Part shown: positions 44,601 through 51,698 of the stretch, one piece after another | Numbering within the stretch: the first letter of the stretch is position 1 | How the letters are laid out: each line of letters starts with the position of its first letter | Assembly (NCBI GenBank): GCA_020831585.1 | Contig: JAFIGE010000013.1 | Span: forward strand, 1-53,271 | Direction of reading: 5' to 3' | DNA: 53,271 bases | From: Opitutales bacterium | GTDB taxonomy: Bacteria; Verrucomicrobiota; Verrucomicrobiia; Opitutales; Oceanipulchritudinaceae | The notes under the pieces: model-generated | The model's input: the letters and a program-made list of their open reading frames with translations, nothing else | The model's database searches: none | Told to the model about the DNA's origin: nothing | Program-made: the position numbers and the translations under genes

Positions 44601-46084
44601 GTGGTCCCGCGTGAAATCACGAAGGGACCGCTGTAAAGCGGACTCGAAAGGGTGGGCTCGGAGCCGTCTGTGGTGTAGCGGATCTCCGCCCCGGTGGTGG
44701 CGGATTCAAGTGTCACGGTTACCTCGCCGGTGCCAAAGCCGCCCACTGGAGAGATCTCCGGGGTGGCGGCGGGGGTATCGAAGATGCCGTAGCGCTCGCC
44801 TAACCCGGCCTGAAGGGCGCGCAGCTCCGACGCGGAGAGGACGCGGTCAAAGGCAATGACCTCGGCGATGCGCACGGCCAGGGGGTTGTTGATGGAACCC
44901 TCACCGCCGCCGATGGCGAGGCGGCCCGGTTCGCCGGTGGGACGGTCGGAATCACGGGTGACGTCGCTGAGGTTCCAATAAGCCCGCGTGTGCGTGGCCG
45001 TCTGCGTCATGGCGGCGACGGTGCGCTCATGCCAGTCGAAAGAGAAGTTGCGCACCCAGCCGCCGGAGTTGAAGCCCGTGTTGCGAATATACCAGTTTGG
45101 CGAGCCGTTGTTTTGAATGACCACGCCGCTGGAAGGTGTGTCGCGCTCGTAGACGATGAGAACCGTGTTTGGGCGCTTGAGGTCGAATGCGGGGGGCGCG
45201 AGGAGGCCGTCGTCCACACCGTCGAACTGCACCGCCGGGCGCACGGTGGCCGTCCGCGAAAGCGGGCGGTAGCGCAGGTTCATGGCCCCGGCATAGGTAT
45301 CGGGGCGAAAGCGGATGGTGGTGGGCCAGACACCGGGTTGGTCCAAGCTGGAGTGCCGCGAGTTGCCCACCCAACGCACGCCGGGAACAGATGGGGGAGC
45401 GGAAATGGCGGTTGTATAGCTGTCGCTCGTGTAGCCCCAGGCGACGATGCTGTAGGAGCCGGGCTCAAGGATGCGCGGCGTCTCCAGAGCTTTCCAGCGG
45501 TAAGGGGCTTCGAGTGTGCCCGGATCTTCCGGCAGAAAGGTGATCTGTTCGAGGATGACGACCCCGGTGTCGTCCTCCGGAGTGAGGAGCGTACCATTGT
45601 CCTCGCGCAGCCAGAGCTGCACTGTGATGGGGTTGGTGAAGCCGTTGCCGCCGTCGTCGAAGGCCGCGAGATGGGTCACCTCAATCGGTTCGTCGACGAG
45701 GAAGTCGTTGCCCAGTGTGCGGGTCGTCGTGGTGTTGCCCGTTTGCGTCAACGATAAACCGTAGAGGTCGCCCACGTTCACGCGCATGCCCTCAGCGAGG
45801 GCACGGGGGCGCTTGGCGGCGACCGGCTGCTCGAAATGGTTGTTGTTGCCCGAGCGGTCTTCCCAGCGAAGGACGCGCCCTTCGTCATCAAGAATGAGGC
45901 CTTCGTCGGCCCTCAGCCACACGACCGGTGAGGCGGCATCACTTCCGGCGGCATTCGTCCAACTATCCGGACCGGAGTCGAAGGTGGGGGCGATTTTCAG
46001 CGGTGCACCTTGGGTGGTGGCAGCGGCAGCGAGAAACAGGGCACCATAGAGAAGTGCGCATTCGCGGAGAAATCGGTTTTTCAT
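32693..46084 (-). CDS. giant secreted multimodular surface protein, 4463 aa
   Basis: The ATG at 46084 starts a signal peptide (residues 1 to about 27). In order: four modules of about 320-480 residues (near 30, 521, 995 and 1471), each starting with a WLRA(D)...WRDLSGN-type LamG-like half and ending in a chitobiase-C-like (CHB_HEX_C) domain with the motif Y-T-x-D-G-(S/T)-x-P; a PA14 domain near 1790-1950 (LLGAYFNTVDL, SNDGMRVWIE); a fifth CHB_HEX_C; Calx-beta-like repeats near 2230 and 2330; a CARDB-like domain near 2531; Ig-like and carboxypeptidase-regulatory-like stretches; a cysteine cluster at 3195-3323; then cadherin/Ig-like domains near 4025 and 4116; a DxDxDGD-type calcium motif near 4338. 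No enzyme signature or C-terminal anchor (PEP-CTERM, LPXTG) is visible. It is probably a secreted carbohydrate-binding adhesin or matrix protein. Its 13.4-kb frame is unbroken. Confidence 0.9.
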   Translation of the reverse strand: MKNRFLRECALLYGALFLAAAATTQGAPLKIAPTFDSGPDSWTNAAGSDAASPVVWLRADEGLILDDEGRVLRWEDRSGNNNHFEQPVAAKRPRALAEGMRVNVGDLYGLSLTQTGNTTTTRTLGNDFLVDEPIEVTHLAAFDDGGNGFTNPITVQLWLREDNGTLLTPEDDTGVVILEQITFLPEDPGTLEAPYRWKALETPRILEPGSYSIVAWGYTSDSYTTAISAPPSVPGVRWVGNSRHSSLDQPGVWPTTIRFRPDTYAGAMNLRYRPLSRTATVRPAVQFDGVDDGLLAPPAFDLKRPNTVLIVYERDTPSSGVVIQNNGSPNWYIRNTGFNSGGWVRNFSFDWHERTVAAMTQTATHTRAYWNLSDVTRDSDRPTGEPGRLAIGGGEGSINNPLAVRIAEVIAFDRVLSASELRALQAGLGERYGIFDTPAATPEISPVGGFGTGEVTVTLESATTGAEIRYTTDGSEPTLSSPLYSGPFVISRGTTVQARAYHDDTLPSEVARTFYGEESAADNLPLTGATLWLRADQGIEMDAEGGVLRWRDLSGQGNDMVQPLAEKRPVLTTHHGHGIIVPVTTASNSTWGGSLGKDFDVDETITLTHLGAYDHNRDGFGQTITVQLWSRNDGGVPNTRAVHSPGELLAERTFTPQEPGTLEGMMRFKALDESLDLPPGAYTIFAWGFTNGDLYWLSTGNSASGSDGRFRFLGDRSSGSSAPGAWPGNVGVAGFRYNGVANFKYLPRPGTPEPVPLVTFDGVDDGLIGVESMNIDRPSTVVMSFRRDRSSSGFIVQNTSDGSWYIRNSGFYSNNWVSNENIPVQEPLIAAMLNGEGFTRAWLNGQDITTEENRPGPNPGRLALGGGEGQATNATAVSIGEVIAFDRVLDESELWLIEDFLTRRHRAYDAPVALPVITPPSGFGAGPVEVTMATATPGASLHYTLDGTEPTPASALYEGPFTVSRGTTVRARAFLNGVTPSPVASAFFGEEAAIPLPVADTRLWLRSDIGVETDSEGRVRSWRDLSGNDYRFIPPTLAQAPVLTTGFAPTRVLSATTAFGASGGTTYSGFIGTDFIVDEPIEITHLGAFDHLSDGFAGTITVRLHIVDDNGTPDDPADDFSGGVIATQTFGPGKVGFLEGGTRFIELDEPLLLEPGRYNLESSGWIGADSYTSQSNWPKTSGRGVTFPDLSRFGSSALFGASRLNDSRYASATPFIFRPAGTTVETFPTVRFDGDDDGLLGPDDLVINRPSTIFAVFNLLGGSNGRLIQSNSNNNWVLGPNSGSNANGFLTGSWVAQHSISADEPSWVVGVQDTDSSRYFYNGTDLTEDSVPTGELGRIALGGGAGWSYQPVNADLVELIAYDRVLSEAERQLVGAYLADRYSLPRELLTAPEVTPDGGLYASARTVSVSHPIPGAEIRYTLDGSDPDQNSPLYTGPLSITADTLLKTRAYADGFLPGVIRESAFYLDASTPLPPSREKLQLWLSASLGAETDDAGTVTIWRDLSGNARNATQLVANQRPLLDSAAVGGAPGLVFDGSNDHLVLPEGFADFDNGLTAIFVVRTETTGANQRIIDLGRGQNTSNIFFGRSASSTSAVYGVRGAGNNELLAPNTYLSAADAIYSVTHDASGNVRIFHNGSLIAEDNGFTIQNIFRPRNFVGRSNWNAHAHFSGAIAEVLLYDGTLDDFARETFEDALRARHGIATSATGSVAFSPSPANLYPSGVEVSLASVTEGARIHYTLDGSIPDETSPLYSEPFFLGGSTRVRARAFADDLNPGQLTEATYLVGQPPSSGDGLLGAYFNTVDLTGPSFTRVDAQIDFNWGSGSPDPSINNNLFSIRWTGQMMPRFTETYTFFSNSNDGMRVWIELDNAGDFNNEEELILDYWINQNQFTERVSGPVNLVAGQLYNIRVEYYDNSGTAAVALRWESFSEPKAIIPQSQLFSDAEFNQTVATPVITPPGGLYTGAIHVGLTTATPSATIRYTTNGSEPTPTSPVYTGPFEIGNDATIRARAFRSGFNPSGIATAAYIIDASPPLITSFQWENEGIEDDDVFIRRGTFSTTATDDQGIHSAEFFYRPIGSSSRTLIGRDTTPANGLTAAWNIAAVPDGEYEVIVRVFAHTGIWSEVSHTITVALAVPEVPAITQPISGISLQEPVMPVRVEAEPGTNLRLSRNGQFVFAGYANNNGVLIHNASLADGLNTFTAVTRNRAGDSAPSNAVEVTRVREFPQLVLVFDGDAVGEGLPVTGNLSIPQAEPADLFVQITTNRPGRFDNIPPVIIPAGSTSVPIVLEARQDSIIQAPTTVDITTSAPAYRNAVVQLHLLDDDYPTLTLELAAASVSEDVGIVQATVRRSPVSDRSVRVDLLNTKPSRVTIPSFVTIPSHTATATFNINVIDNDIVDGNAFVGITGEVSAGGFIVATSNEAILEVRDNDGAVLSLDPARPTLSEGGSAVNVVLRRVGTATGESLPVSLFSQPAGQLTHPAMVTIPAGAAQVSFAVSAPANATTHGTRMATLRGGAEGFTDALTTFTVTDQAKADLAASQLFIAPDARTEEYTNVTYRVDNFGFAPAEGPFLERIFLSPTPSLGPDALPVRQIQQTGEVLPGSHYFRDVSVLTPRPTGNYYLIVVIDPGGAVPDLNRDNNTAIRLSPINIRAAYSATVQAFPDVVPANTPVTFTGLVTNELGEPAPFAMVNIHIVLGETERVIAALSNSVGEFSTQWTPLRNEGGLYTLGATHPGTPGAQVQGTLEILTLGVEPPSGQITLNEGSSAAAQLILRNPNERPLTGISIDFPNLPPGLTILADTPTTEIAPGHALNVPIALSAASGVSGSGTFPVFVTTAEGVEIETQIRVRINLLQPSLSFSPNALNVSVLRGVSRSESIQVTNTGGLETGPVQISLPDLPWLKLASANPMPSIPPGGSASISFNLAPDANVPLTLFTGTLGVNPANGGDRPVNYRIRTVSDLRSDLAIEVVNEFFFFTEAAPKLEGATVSVRDAISTELIASVDTDTEGLAFFPELNEGWYRIEVSAPEHDTFSGNYYVNAGELNQEQIFISRRMVRYFWSVEEVETEDVYRATLRTTFETNVPAPVVVATPNTISVGDLENLGDRKTINVALENHGFIAAENAEFLFSDHPFYDFAPLVRNIGTIPAKSSIVVPVTITRTGVFAEDGSIILLEGFGSNSSDAPLYAVHSVNTVPCGAGSRVDYEYPCGHNVVTRAANLVVVDVVSECSLGEGGPVELRPAFFSGIHLGVGRRNSVKFASVDPCLNCWVVTAVDCAIGYTPAGCPWAIGRCIFSGDVLTCGGAAFCWTGPIGNTVFCGLGALDCIFDFSPSIYDLFGLEDGEGLEGYIFDDQVRGLLPELATAWERLETVFHMQEVIYGSREMVLMQVLPAMETWLAEFGVRSTGSTDAERTVNPTQIAELEVLAVGLELSWEPLHNAIERWNRTIAYYAGGIHNLADVPAGESTNFIPRDLLAERAAAVVAAAEDSESRGFADPFEEYLSVYQALSTDLLGSQEGACARVTIELSQDVVMTRTAFLATLELENEREDPLEGVTFDFRIRDQFGLPAEDLFNLQITRLTGLAAIDGSDTIGSRAAGTAQWTLIPRDTAALESAQVYTIGGTIRYVQNGVQFNIPVQNVPITVRPDASLALKYFHQRDVFSNDPYTDVIEPAQPFKLAVLVRNNGFGEARNLRILSGQPEIVENETDLFIDFKVIGTEVEGVPLSPSLTADFGTLGPQESKVAVWQMTSTLQGLFVDYEATFEHVTGLGDPRISLMESVEIHEMIRLIRDVNSAPGTTYAFLTNDIPDLNNYPDTLHFVDGETVPVTVRETGTFSNEPGAGQLSVTLHVAAFAGWSYIRLPDPGNGAFRLVSVTRSDGRTLPIDDNAWLSDRTFVGRGQRPVYENILHLVDADSSGSYTLLYEPKADADLTPPESTIAALPPVSPREFPVSWNSIGTNPAATFDIFVSIDDAPYFAWRTATSAPAGMFIGSEGSSYRFYSIARTSFGILESKSPVAEATTIVGMPNQPPVLNDIANRTIPAGETLRVFASAIDPDGDINQIRFSIGSNRTGVTIDPVSGEIRWNTSLADAGKTAAIIVTATDGGSPPASAQTSFEVTVEGVNRPPVIDPVGPQTIQAGGILIVDVDATDNDFPAQTLTFSLDTAPTGMFIHPVSGVLQWSPNAEQAGQSYPVTVRVTDNGTPPMSATLTFSVNVVAPPAADPPFFSSIPVVLWLKGRSHSLDIFAVDPGGQALEIEANLSSVSGAVFDDFGDGSARLQWDTSAAGSGLYHVPVTTTARGLTSSGSIRIRVEEDNLYWSWVEENFGTTFPQDFDLALLDKDADPDGDGRPNVHEMALLTNPLGEDSAPVRLEISRSGNLQLVNLRFDRRTGSQNFVDFRVRRAASLGGPWEVVPPSQIFAYLNRRGNEDGRPETETVDFDVPELHPNGFPERSFYRIETIQKMNEE
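40720..46000 (-). repeat. four tandem LamG-like plus chitobiase-C modules inside the giant gene
   Basis: The modules repeat at protein level: LWLRADQG..., FDGVDDGL..., GRLA(I/L)GGGEG..., and YTxDGxEPT...SPLY.GPF.(V/I)SRGTTV.ARA. Modules 1 and 2 are most alike, module 3 is intermediate, and module 4 is shorter and more divergent, lacking the middle insertion. The gradient suggests stepwise duplication. Recombination between copies could change the gene length. Confidence 0.7.
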
Positions 46085-46394
46085 AGATAGAGGTGGTTGC
46101 GCGCTGATCGGAGCGCGGTGTAGAGGGCCGGGCGAAGCGAACGACTTCTTATTCGGTCTATCAGATTGACTTTCCGGATGAGGGAAAACAACTAAAAATG
46201 CCATCTTTCTTTTTAAGGCACTCAATACCAGCAGTTTGCGCGTGCAAAAATTGGTTTTGAGGGGGCATTTCTCTTGTGGGCACTCACTTTATCACCCCCA
46301 TCTGCCTCCTTTTGAGCCCCATGGAGCGGTCGTATTGTGCGTAGGGGCGTTCTGTATGCCGTAAGGGCTTTGCCCAGGCCCTTCCCTTACAAGC
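46085..46394. other. gene-free stretch between giant gene and esterase gene
   Basis: This 310-base gap separates the esterase stop from the start of the giant gene, both on the minus strand. Just after the esterase stop lies an inverted repeat, GTAAGGG (46361-46367) and CCCTTAC (46384-46390), with a 16-base loop and a competing inner stem (AAGGGC/GCCCTT at 46363-46368 and 46378-46383). No T-run follows on the minus strand, so a terminator role is uncertain. The remainder is AT-richer than its surroundings near 46190-46250 and should hold the giant gene's promoter, but I could not fix its boxes. No gene is seen. Confidence 0.4.
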
Positions 46395-49300
46395 CTAATC
46401 GACCACGGTGATCGTCAGGCGAAAAAATCCTCTGGCCAGGACTTCGGGAGTGAGGGGAACGCGCATTGTATCGCCCTCTCGCACGGGATCGAGGGCGGGT
46501 GCACCCTCGACGCGTTCGAAGGGGTCCGTGCTTCCGACGGCCTGGGCGAGCGGCGTCCAATCGATCAGATCCGGGGAATACTCGAGCGTGTAAATCAATT
46601 CCGGTCGAAGAAGAAAGGGTGGCAGGTGCAGCCGGGCGAAGGGTCCGTCGCTCCCCTCGTAGACCAGTTCGACGACGGCACGATCCAGGCCGGTCGCCGG
46701 AATTGTCGGATCGAGGTCGAGGGCAAATTTGAGGAGGTTGGGGAGGCCGTCTTTGGCGAAACTGGCGAGGTCGGCGGCATCGCCTTCGGCACTCGTGCTG
46801 CCAAAGTGGGTTTTGCGCCAGGCGGCGCGGGTGCCGGGGGCGGGCCCGTCCGCTGGCTGAGGCGTCTCGAGGAGACGGGCGGCGTTGAGGGAGACGCGCG
46901 CGAGGTTTGGTGAGGGCGCGGAGAGGAGCACATCGATGCGGCCATCCGCGTCGGGGGTGACTTCATGCCAGATCATCCAGCCTTCGGCCGAATGCGGTGG
47001 GTTGCCGCCATCGCTGGGGCCGCGCGAGGTCCAGAAGACCGGCGTGCCCAGGCTGGTGCCGGTATGGGCGTTGAATCCCTCCACGGGGCCGTCGGCACCC
47101 ACCACCTGGAAAATTCCCGGCTCGGCTCCGGCGCTTCCGGTCCCGGCGAATCCGGAGGCGATTTCGAGGGTGTAGGTGCGGGCGGGGCTGAGGTTGCGGA
47201 AGCGGAGCGTGGCGGAGTGGCCCTGATTGACCCAGAGGCGGTCATTGAGGGCATCGATGGAGGCCCAGTCGGGAGCGACGGTGCGGCTTCCCCAGGCCGT
47301 GTTGTTATCGGAAGTCTGGATACCGCTGCCGCCGGTGGTGATCATATCGATGACAATGGGGGTGGGTGAACCGTCGGCGAAGTTGATGAGGCCGCTGTGG
47401 CTGGCAGCGGCATTGAGGGAGTTCCAGTGGCCCCCCGGTGCGGTATGGTTTGTTCCGAAGTCGATGAAGAGGGCCAGGTCCGGCAAGACGAGGACTTCGA
47501 TCTGCGCGGGTTGGGTGGTGGAGGTGCCTTCGTCGTTCGTAACCTCAAGGGTGTAGCTGCCCTGGTCGGCCGTTTGCAGGTCGGTGATGGTGAGCACGGG
47601 GCTTTGCGCACCGGAGATGCGGGCATTATCAAAGACCATCCCGCCGTCCCTGAACCATTGATACCCCGTGATCAATGGAAAGCCGGTGGCTTCCGCTTCG
47701 AGCGTAACCGTGCTCCCCACGAATGCGCTGACGGAGGACGGCTGCTGCTCAATGATCGGGGGGAGGGGAATGAGATCGTCCGTCCGCTCCAGGTAAAAGG
47801 TTGTGGGGAAATGCGTCACCACGCGGGTGGCTCCTCCGTTGTGCGTGACTTCCGCCGTGAGGGCGTAGTCGCCGGGCATGATGGGCTCCCAAATCAGGGT
47901 GTGGGGGGCTGTCGCTGCGCCTGAGCCGATGAAGTCCCCGTTGGCAAAGTAGGCCACTTCGGTGATGTCATTGAGATCGCGTGTGTGCGCCTGCACCTCA
48001 AAGGCGGTGCCCTGGAGAAAGGGGCCTTCGCCGATGTTGGTGACTTCGACGAAGGGGACGCCGGCGAACTCAATCGCTTCTCCCGCCGTATTCATGAGGC
48101 CATCCACGGCCGCCCGGCGCGTCCAGAGGGTATCCCAGGTCCCGCCATCGACGGAACCGAGGAGATCAAAATCGGACCACCGGTCGTTGCCGGAGGGCAT
48201 GGTCATATTCACGCCGGTGGGAACGAAGCGTTGGTCTTCGCCCACGTCCATCTCCCATCCGCCGGGGGTGAAGTAGTTGTGGTGGGTCCAGCGGTTGGTC
48301 GGATTCTGATCGAAGATGCGCCAGACCTGGTTCGCGTCCCAGGTGGCCGTGAGGGTGATACCGAGGGAGTTGTTGCTCGTCATGGGTTCCCTCGGGAAGA
48401 CGGTGGAGCCGGTGCGAAAAGCAAAGAGTCCGATCGTCGGCATACGCCAGGTCTGGTGGGCGGTGAGCCCGACGAAGCGGAAGTAGCGGTAGCCCGGGAA
48501 GGCTTCGGTGATGGTGACGGACTGGGAAACGGTGTGGGTCTCGCCAGCCGAAGAGGTCACGGTCAGCTCCACCTCAAAGACGCCTTCGGTGGCGAAAGTG
48601 TGCGCCACCTGTGGGCCGGTGGCGGTGTGGCCGTCGCCAAAGTCCCACGCATAGCCGGTGATTGTCGCCTGGTATTCGGCGACACTGGCGGAGGCGTCAA
48701 AGTGAAGGGGCCGCCCGGTGGCCTCGTGGTTGCGGGAGAAGGTGAAACGCGCCGTGGGCACAGCGGAGCGCGCGTGGATTTCCTGTGTGGCCGCGCGGCG
48801 GTTGCCCGCGTCGTCCTCGACAATGACCCGCAGCCAGTAGGTGCCGGGTTCCTCCAGGGTGCGGGTGGCGGTGGACCCTGTGCTGATGACCTCCGCGCCC
48901 TGAAAACCGGTGTCCAGGGTCCAGCCGTGCAGGTAGCGGTCGCTGTAGTCGGCAATCGCTTCCTGCGATTTGAAGATCTGCCAGGTGTAACCCGCGATGG
49001 TGCCGCCATTGTTGGCGGTGGAGGCGGACGCATCGGCCGTGAAGGTCAGGGGCACGGGGGTATCGGTGACATCGATATGGAGAACGGCCTCCGGGCGCAG
49101 GGGCAGATCCGCTTTGGTCTGCGCAAACATCCACGCGATCACCTCGTGCACATTCCAACCGAGATTGTGCGGGGAGTGGCCGGTGTTTTCCACCCACCAG
49201 AAAATGTTATCGAGCGCCCCCGCTTTTTCGAGTTGGTCGAAGGCGTGGCGGGAGCCGTTTGGGTTGCTGTTGCCATCGTCGGCCCCCTGGAAGGAAAACC

Positions 49301-50003
49301 ACTTGATGTGGGCGATGTCTTCGATGGGGCCGAGGAGATCCTGGAAGCCACCGGCTGAGGGGGCGGCGGCGGTGATCAATCGCCGTTCCGGACGCGCGTG
49401 GGAGAGGATGGTCATGGCGGAGCCGCCGCGGGAGTGGCCGGACCCATAGATGCGGTCCTCATCGATTGGATATGTCTCGAAGAGGTAATCGAAGACCTTA
49501 TGGAAGAGCAGCGCGTAGTCGAAGAACATCGGGGGCGAGTGCAGCGGACCGGGGCGCTCGCTGTGGAGAAAGGCCACCACGTAGGCCGGATAATGCTCGC
49601 GGTAGGCATCGAGGGCCATGGCATCAGCTAATCCCCCCCGTCCATAGGTGGTGAAGACCAGGGGAAACCCGCCCGGCGGCATCTCCGCATCGGGGTGCGG
49701 ATACATGATCTCGTAGTCGAGGGTCTGGGTTGAAAAAGACCCTTCCCCCTGAAACACGCGGCTTCCGGTGAAGGTCCGGCGCTCGAAGAGGGCATCCGCG
49801 TTGGCGTTATTGATCATCGTGCGGAACGAGCTGATGGCCGACCGCATGGGCTGGGGAAAAGCTGCTTCGCGCACCGACTCATGGAAACCCGGCTCCATGA
49901 ACTCGTCGGGGACCATTTGCGGAAAAGGGTAGGTGAGCTGGGCCAGGGCGACAGCCGCTCCGGCAAGCCATAGACAAACGAGTGGGGCGAGATAGCGGTT
50001 CAT
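46395..50003 (-). CDS. secreted multidomain esterase (alpha/beta hydrolase with PKD and Ig-like modules)
   Basis: The 1202-residue product begins with a signal peptide (about 1-21, ending AVALA). Residues about 90-300 form an alpha/beta hydrolase of the PHB-depolymerase/LpqC-like group: nucleophile Ser191 in GHSRGGS, probable Asp242 or Asp243 in FQGADDGN and His276 in TGHSPH. Then come a PKD-like domain near 310-410 and a clearer PKD near 430-510 (YAWDFGDGHTATGPQ, HTF), a discoidin-like segment near 515-660 (YRYFRFVGLTAHQTW), an Ig-like domain near 770-860 (QQPSSVSAFVGSTVTLEAEATG), a malectin-like segment (FIDFGTNHTAPG) and a C-terminal domain. It should cut ester bonds in an extracellular polymer such as an acylated polysaccharide; the substrate is not readable. 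The ATG at 50003 is firm. It precedes the giant gene on the same strand, and both may act on the same surface or polymer. Confidence 0.88.
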   Translation of the reverse strand: MNRYLAPLVCLWLAGAAVALAQLTYPFPQMVPDEFMEPGFHESVREAAFPQPMRSAISSFRTMINNANADALFERRTFTGSRVFQGEGSFSTQTLDYEIMYPHPDAEMPPGGFPLVFTTYGRGGLADAMALDAYREHYPAYVVAFLHSERPGPLHSPPMFFDYALLFHKVFDYLFETYPIDEDRIYGSGHSRGGSAMTILSHARPERRLITAAAPSAGGFQDLLGPIEDIAHIKWFSFQGADDGNSNPNGSRHAFDQLEKAGALDNIFWWVENTGHSPHNLGWNVHEVIAWMFAQTKADLPLRPEAVLHIDVTDTPVPLTFTADASASTANNGGTIAGYTWQIFKSQEAIADYSDRYLHGWTLDTGFQGAEVISTGSTATRTLEEPGTYWLRVIVEDDAGNRRAATQEIHARSAVPTARFTFSRNHEATGRPLHFDASASVAEYQATITGYAWDFGDGHTATGPQVAHTFATEGVFEVELTVTSSAGETHTVSQSVTITEAFPGYRYFRFVGLTAHQTWRMPTIGLFAFRTGSTVFPREPMTSNNSLGITLTATWDANQVWRIFDQNPTNRWTHHNYFTPGGWEMDVGEDQRFVPTGVNMTMPSGNDRWSDFDLLGSVDGGTWDTLWTRRAAVDGLMNTAGEAIEFAGVPFVEVTNIGEGPFLQGTAFEVQAHTRDLNDITEVAYFANGDFIGSGAATAPHTLIWEPIMPGDYALTAEVTHNGGATRVVTHFPTTFYLERTDDLIPLPPIIEQQPSSVSAFVGSTVTLEAEATGFPLITGYQWFRDGGMVFDNARISGAQSPVLTITDLQTADQGSYTLEVTNDEGTSTTQPAQIEVLVLPDLALFIDFGTNHTAPGGHWNSLNAAASHSGLINFADGSPTPIVIDMITTGGSGIQTSDNNTAWGSRTVAPDWASIDALNDRLWVNQGHSATLRFRNLSPARTYTLEIASGFAGTGSAGAEPGIFQVVGADGPVEGFNAHTGTSLGTPVFWTSRGPSDGGNPPHSAEGWMIWHEVTPDADGRIDVLLSAPSPNLARVSLNAARLLETPQPADGPAPGTRAAWRKTHFGSTSAEGDAADLASFAKDGLPNLLKFALDLDPTIPATGLDRAVVELVYEGSDGPFARLHLPPFLLRPELIYTLEYSPDLIDWTPLAQAVGSTDPFERVEGAPALDPVREGDTMRVPLTPEVLARGFFRLTITVVD

Positions 50004-50319
50004 GAATGTAGGGGTAAGGAGAGGACTTTTTTATACTCCACTCCAGGTTACTTCAGAGCCATTCCATCGCGATTATTTTATAGCTGTAACAATAAACTGC
50101 GCGCCATGCCCCTCATTCAGCCCACTGGATTTGCACCCCGACTCAAAGCCACAAGGCCCTTGGTTGTTTTGGCTAACCAGCGATTGCAGACCAGCGGGCG
50201 CAGAAGAGCGGAACGGCTCCCCCTGAACCCTTGTCGGGAAGGGCCCCAAGGTCGGTGGGGGCTGAGTCCCGGGAGGGAGAGTGAATGCTAACTTCCGCCT
50301 AATGCTTCAACCTTTCGGC
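50004..50319. other. gene-free stretch between porin gene and esterase gene
   Basis: This gap lies after the porin stop and before the esterase start on the minus strand. A TATAAA about 30 bases upstream of the esterase ATG (near 50030-50036) could be a -10 box, but no matching -35 box is clear. A short palindrome, CAAGGCCCTTG (near 50152-50162), and G/C-rich inverted stretches farther up are present without T-runs. No gene or RNA is seen. Confidence 0.35.
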
Positions 50320-51666
50320 CTAATAGTAGTAGCCAAAATTGATGTTGAGACGATGCTGCCAGCGGTTGTCGGCGTTGGCACCCAGGCGATCGCCGAAGGC
50401 GGTTTCCCCGCCAACAAATTCGTTGCCATCGGAGAGAGCCACGTCCGTGTAGATATACCATCCTCCGCGCGCCCAAGCCGCTCCGATGATGAAGAGTTGG
50501 CTGTCGTTGAAACCTTTCGCGCGCTTACGCACCGAGCTGTATTCAATGTAAGGTGTGACGGAATCGAGCCACCCGAGGGCATCGGCCTGCCAGCGATAGC
50601 TCAGGGAAATCGCCGGTATCCAGCCCTTGGCGGCCACGGTATTGGGAAAATCATACGCCCCGAATTGCACAAGCGCTGCCGTTCCGAGGGGTTGAGCGGC
50701 ATCGACACGGTAGGTGTAGCGCGTCAGCTGAGCCGCCAGGGTCCAGGCCCGCCTCTGGTGCACGAAGTGGATCGAGCCCGCGTAGTGATCTCCGCCTTTG
50801 GCTGATCCCTTGCTGCGCAGCTCTCCATATTGCGCCGAGAAACCCGCCACCGTCTCTCCTTCCCGATGGGCAAATGTCCGCCGCATGCGCAGGTTCATCT
50901 GGTTGCGCTCCTCGTATCCCCGGCCGCTTTCGTTTACCACATCGTAGGAGTAACGGGCGCTCTTGCGCGAATTACCCGCATAGGAACCTTCGTCGCGAAG
51001 ATAGAAAGCAATATCGAAATCCCAATCTTCCAGTTGGCCGGAATAGGCGATCCCGAGGTCCATATCGTCAGCCAGGCCGAGGTAGTAATGTTGATCAAAA
51101 AACCAACTCTGGGAAACCCCGTAAGGCCCCGGCCCGAAGGGCACCCGGTGCACCCCAAGGCGCATTTCGGCCCCACCGGATAGAGCCCACCCCGCGTAGG
51201 CCGTGTGGAGAAAATGGTAACCATCGAAAAAGCGATACTCGAAGCGGGCGTTGAACGCATCAGCATCGTAAGCCACATTCACCCGAAAAGTATCGAGGGA
51301 AAAATTCCCGCCGTCGCTCCGCGCGGGCGACGGTGCACCGGTGGCCTCTCCATAAGAACCGATGGCGTAGTTCACCCGCACGGCCCCACCGATGCGCAAC
51401 CGCCCGCCGAAAGGATCCCGCGGAAGGGCTGGTGGCTCCCCATCCGGCGAAGTCCCGGTGTCTTGTGGCAAAGCTGACTCGGCGGGCCATCGCCGAACCT
51501 GATCGAGGCGATGCCGCGCCTCGGCCAACTCCGCTTCGAGTTCCGCGATCCGTGCCTCCAGCGCATCCGCATCGGGGTTGCTGCGGGCGGGCAGTGAGGG
51601 GAGCGGAAACAGAAGGAGGACGGCCAGCCAGCGGCTCAGCGCGTGTGTGCAGCGGAATCGATTCAT
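50320..51666 (-). CDS. outer-membrane porin-like beta-barrel protein
   Basis: The 448-residue product has a signal peptide (about 1-30, FPLPSLPARS), then a coiled coil (DALEARIAELEAELAEARHRLDQVR, about 33-58), typical of the N terminus of many porins, then a barrel from about 85 made of alternating strands rich in Tyr, Phe and Gly. It ends HRLNINFGYYY, an aromatic C-terminal strand as needed for BAM insertion. Known relatives are Opr-type and phosphate- or carbohydrate-selective porins, but selectivity cannot be read. The ATG at 51666 has an AGGAG nine bases upstream (51676-51680), which decides it over an ATG 12 codons earlier. It lies 32 bases after the stop of a broken betT-like gene on the same strand. 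Confidence 0.85.
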   Translation of the reverse strand: MNRFRCTHALSRWLAVLLLFPLPSLPARSNPDADALEARIAELEAELAEARHRLDQVRRWPAESALPQDTGTSPDGEPPALPRDPFGGRLRIGGAVRVNYAIGSYGEATGAPSPARSDGGNFSLDTFRVNVAYDADAFNARFEYRFFDGYHFLHTAYAGWALSGGAEMRLGVHRVPFGPGPYGVSQSWFFDQHYYLGLADDMDLGIAYSGQLEDWDFDIAFYLRDEGSYAGNSRKSARYSYDVVNESGRGYEERNQMNLRMRRTFAHREGETVAGFSAQYGELRSKGSAKGGDHYAGSIHFVHQRRAWTLAAQLTRYTYRVDAAQPLGTAALVQFGAYDFPNTVAAKGWIPAISLSYRWQADALGWLDSVTPYIEYSSVRKRAKGFNDSQLFIIGAAWARGGWYIYTDVALSDGNEFVGGETAFGDRLGANADNRWQHRLNINFGYYY

Positions 51667-51698
51667 TTGGGTGGGCTCCTGGTTAGGGTTGGGCGGGT

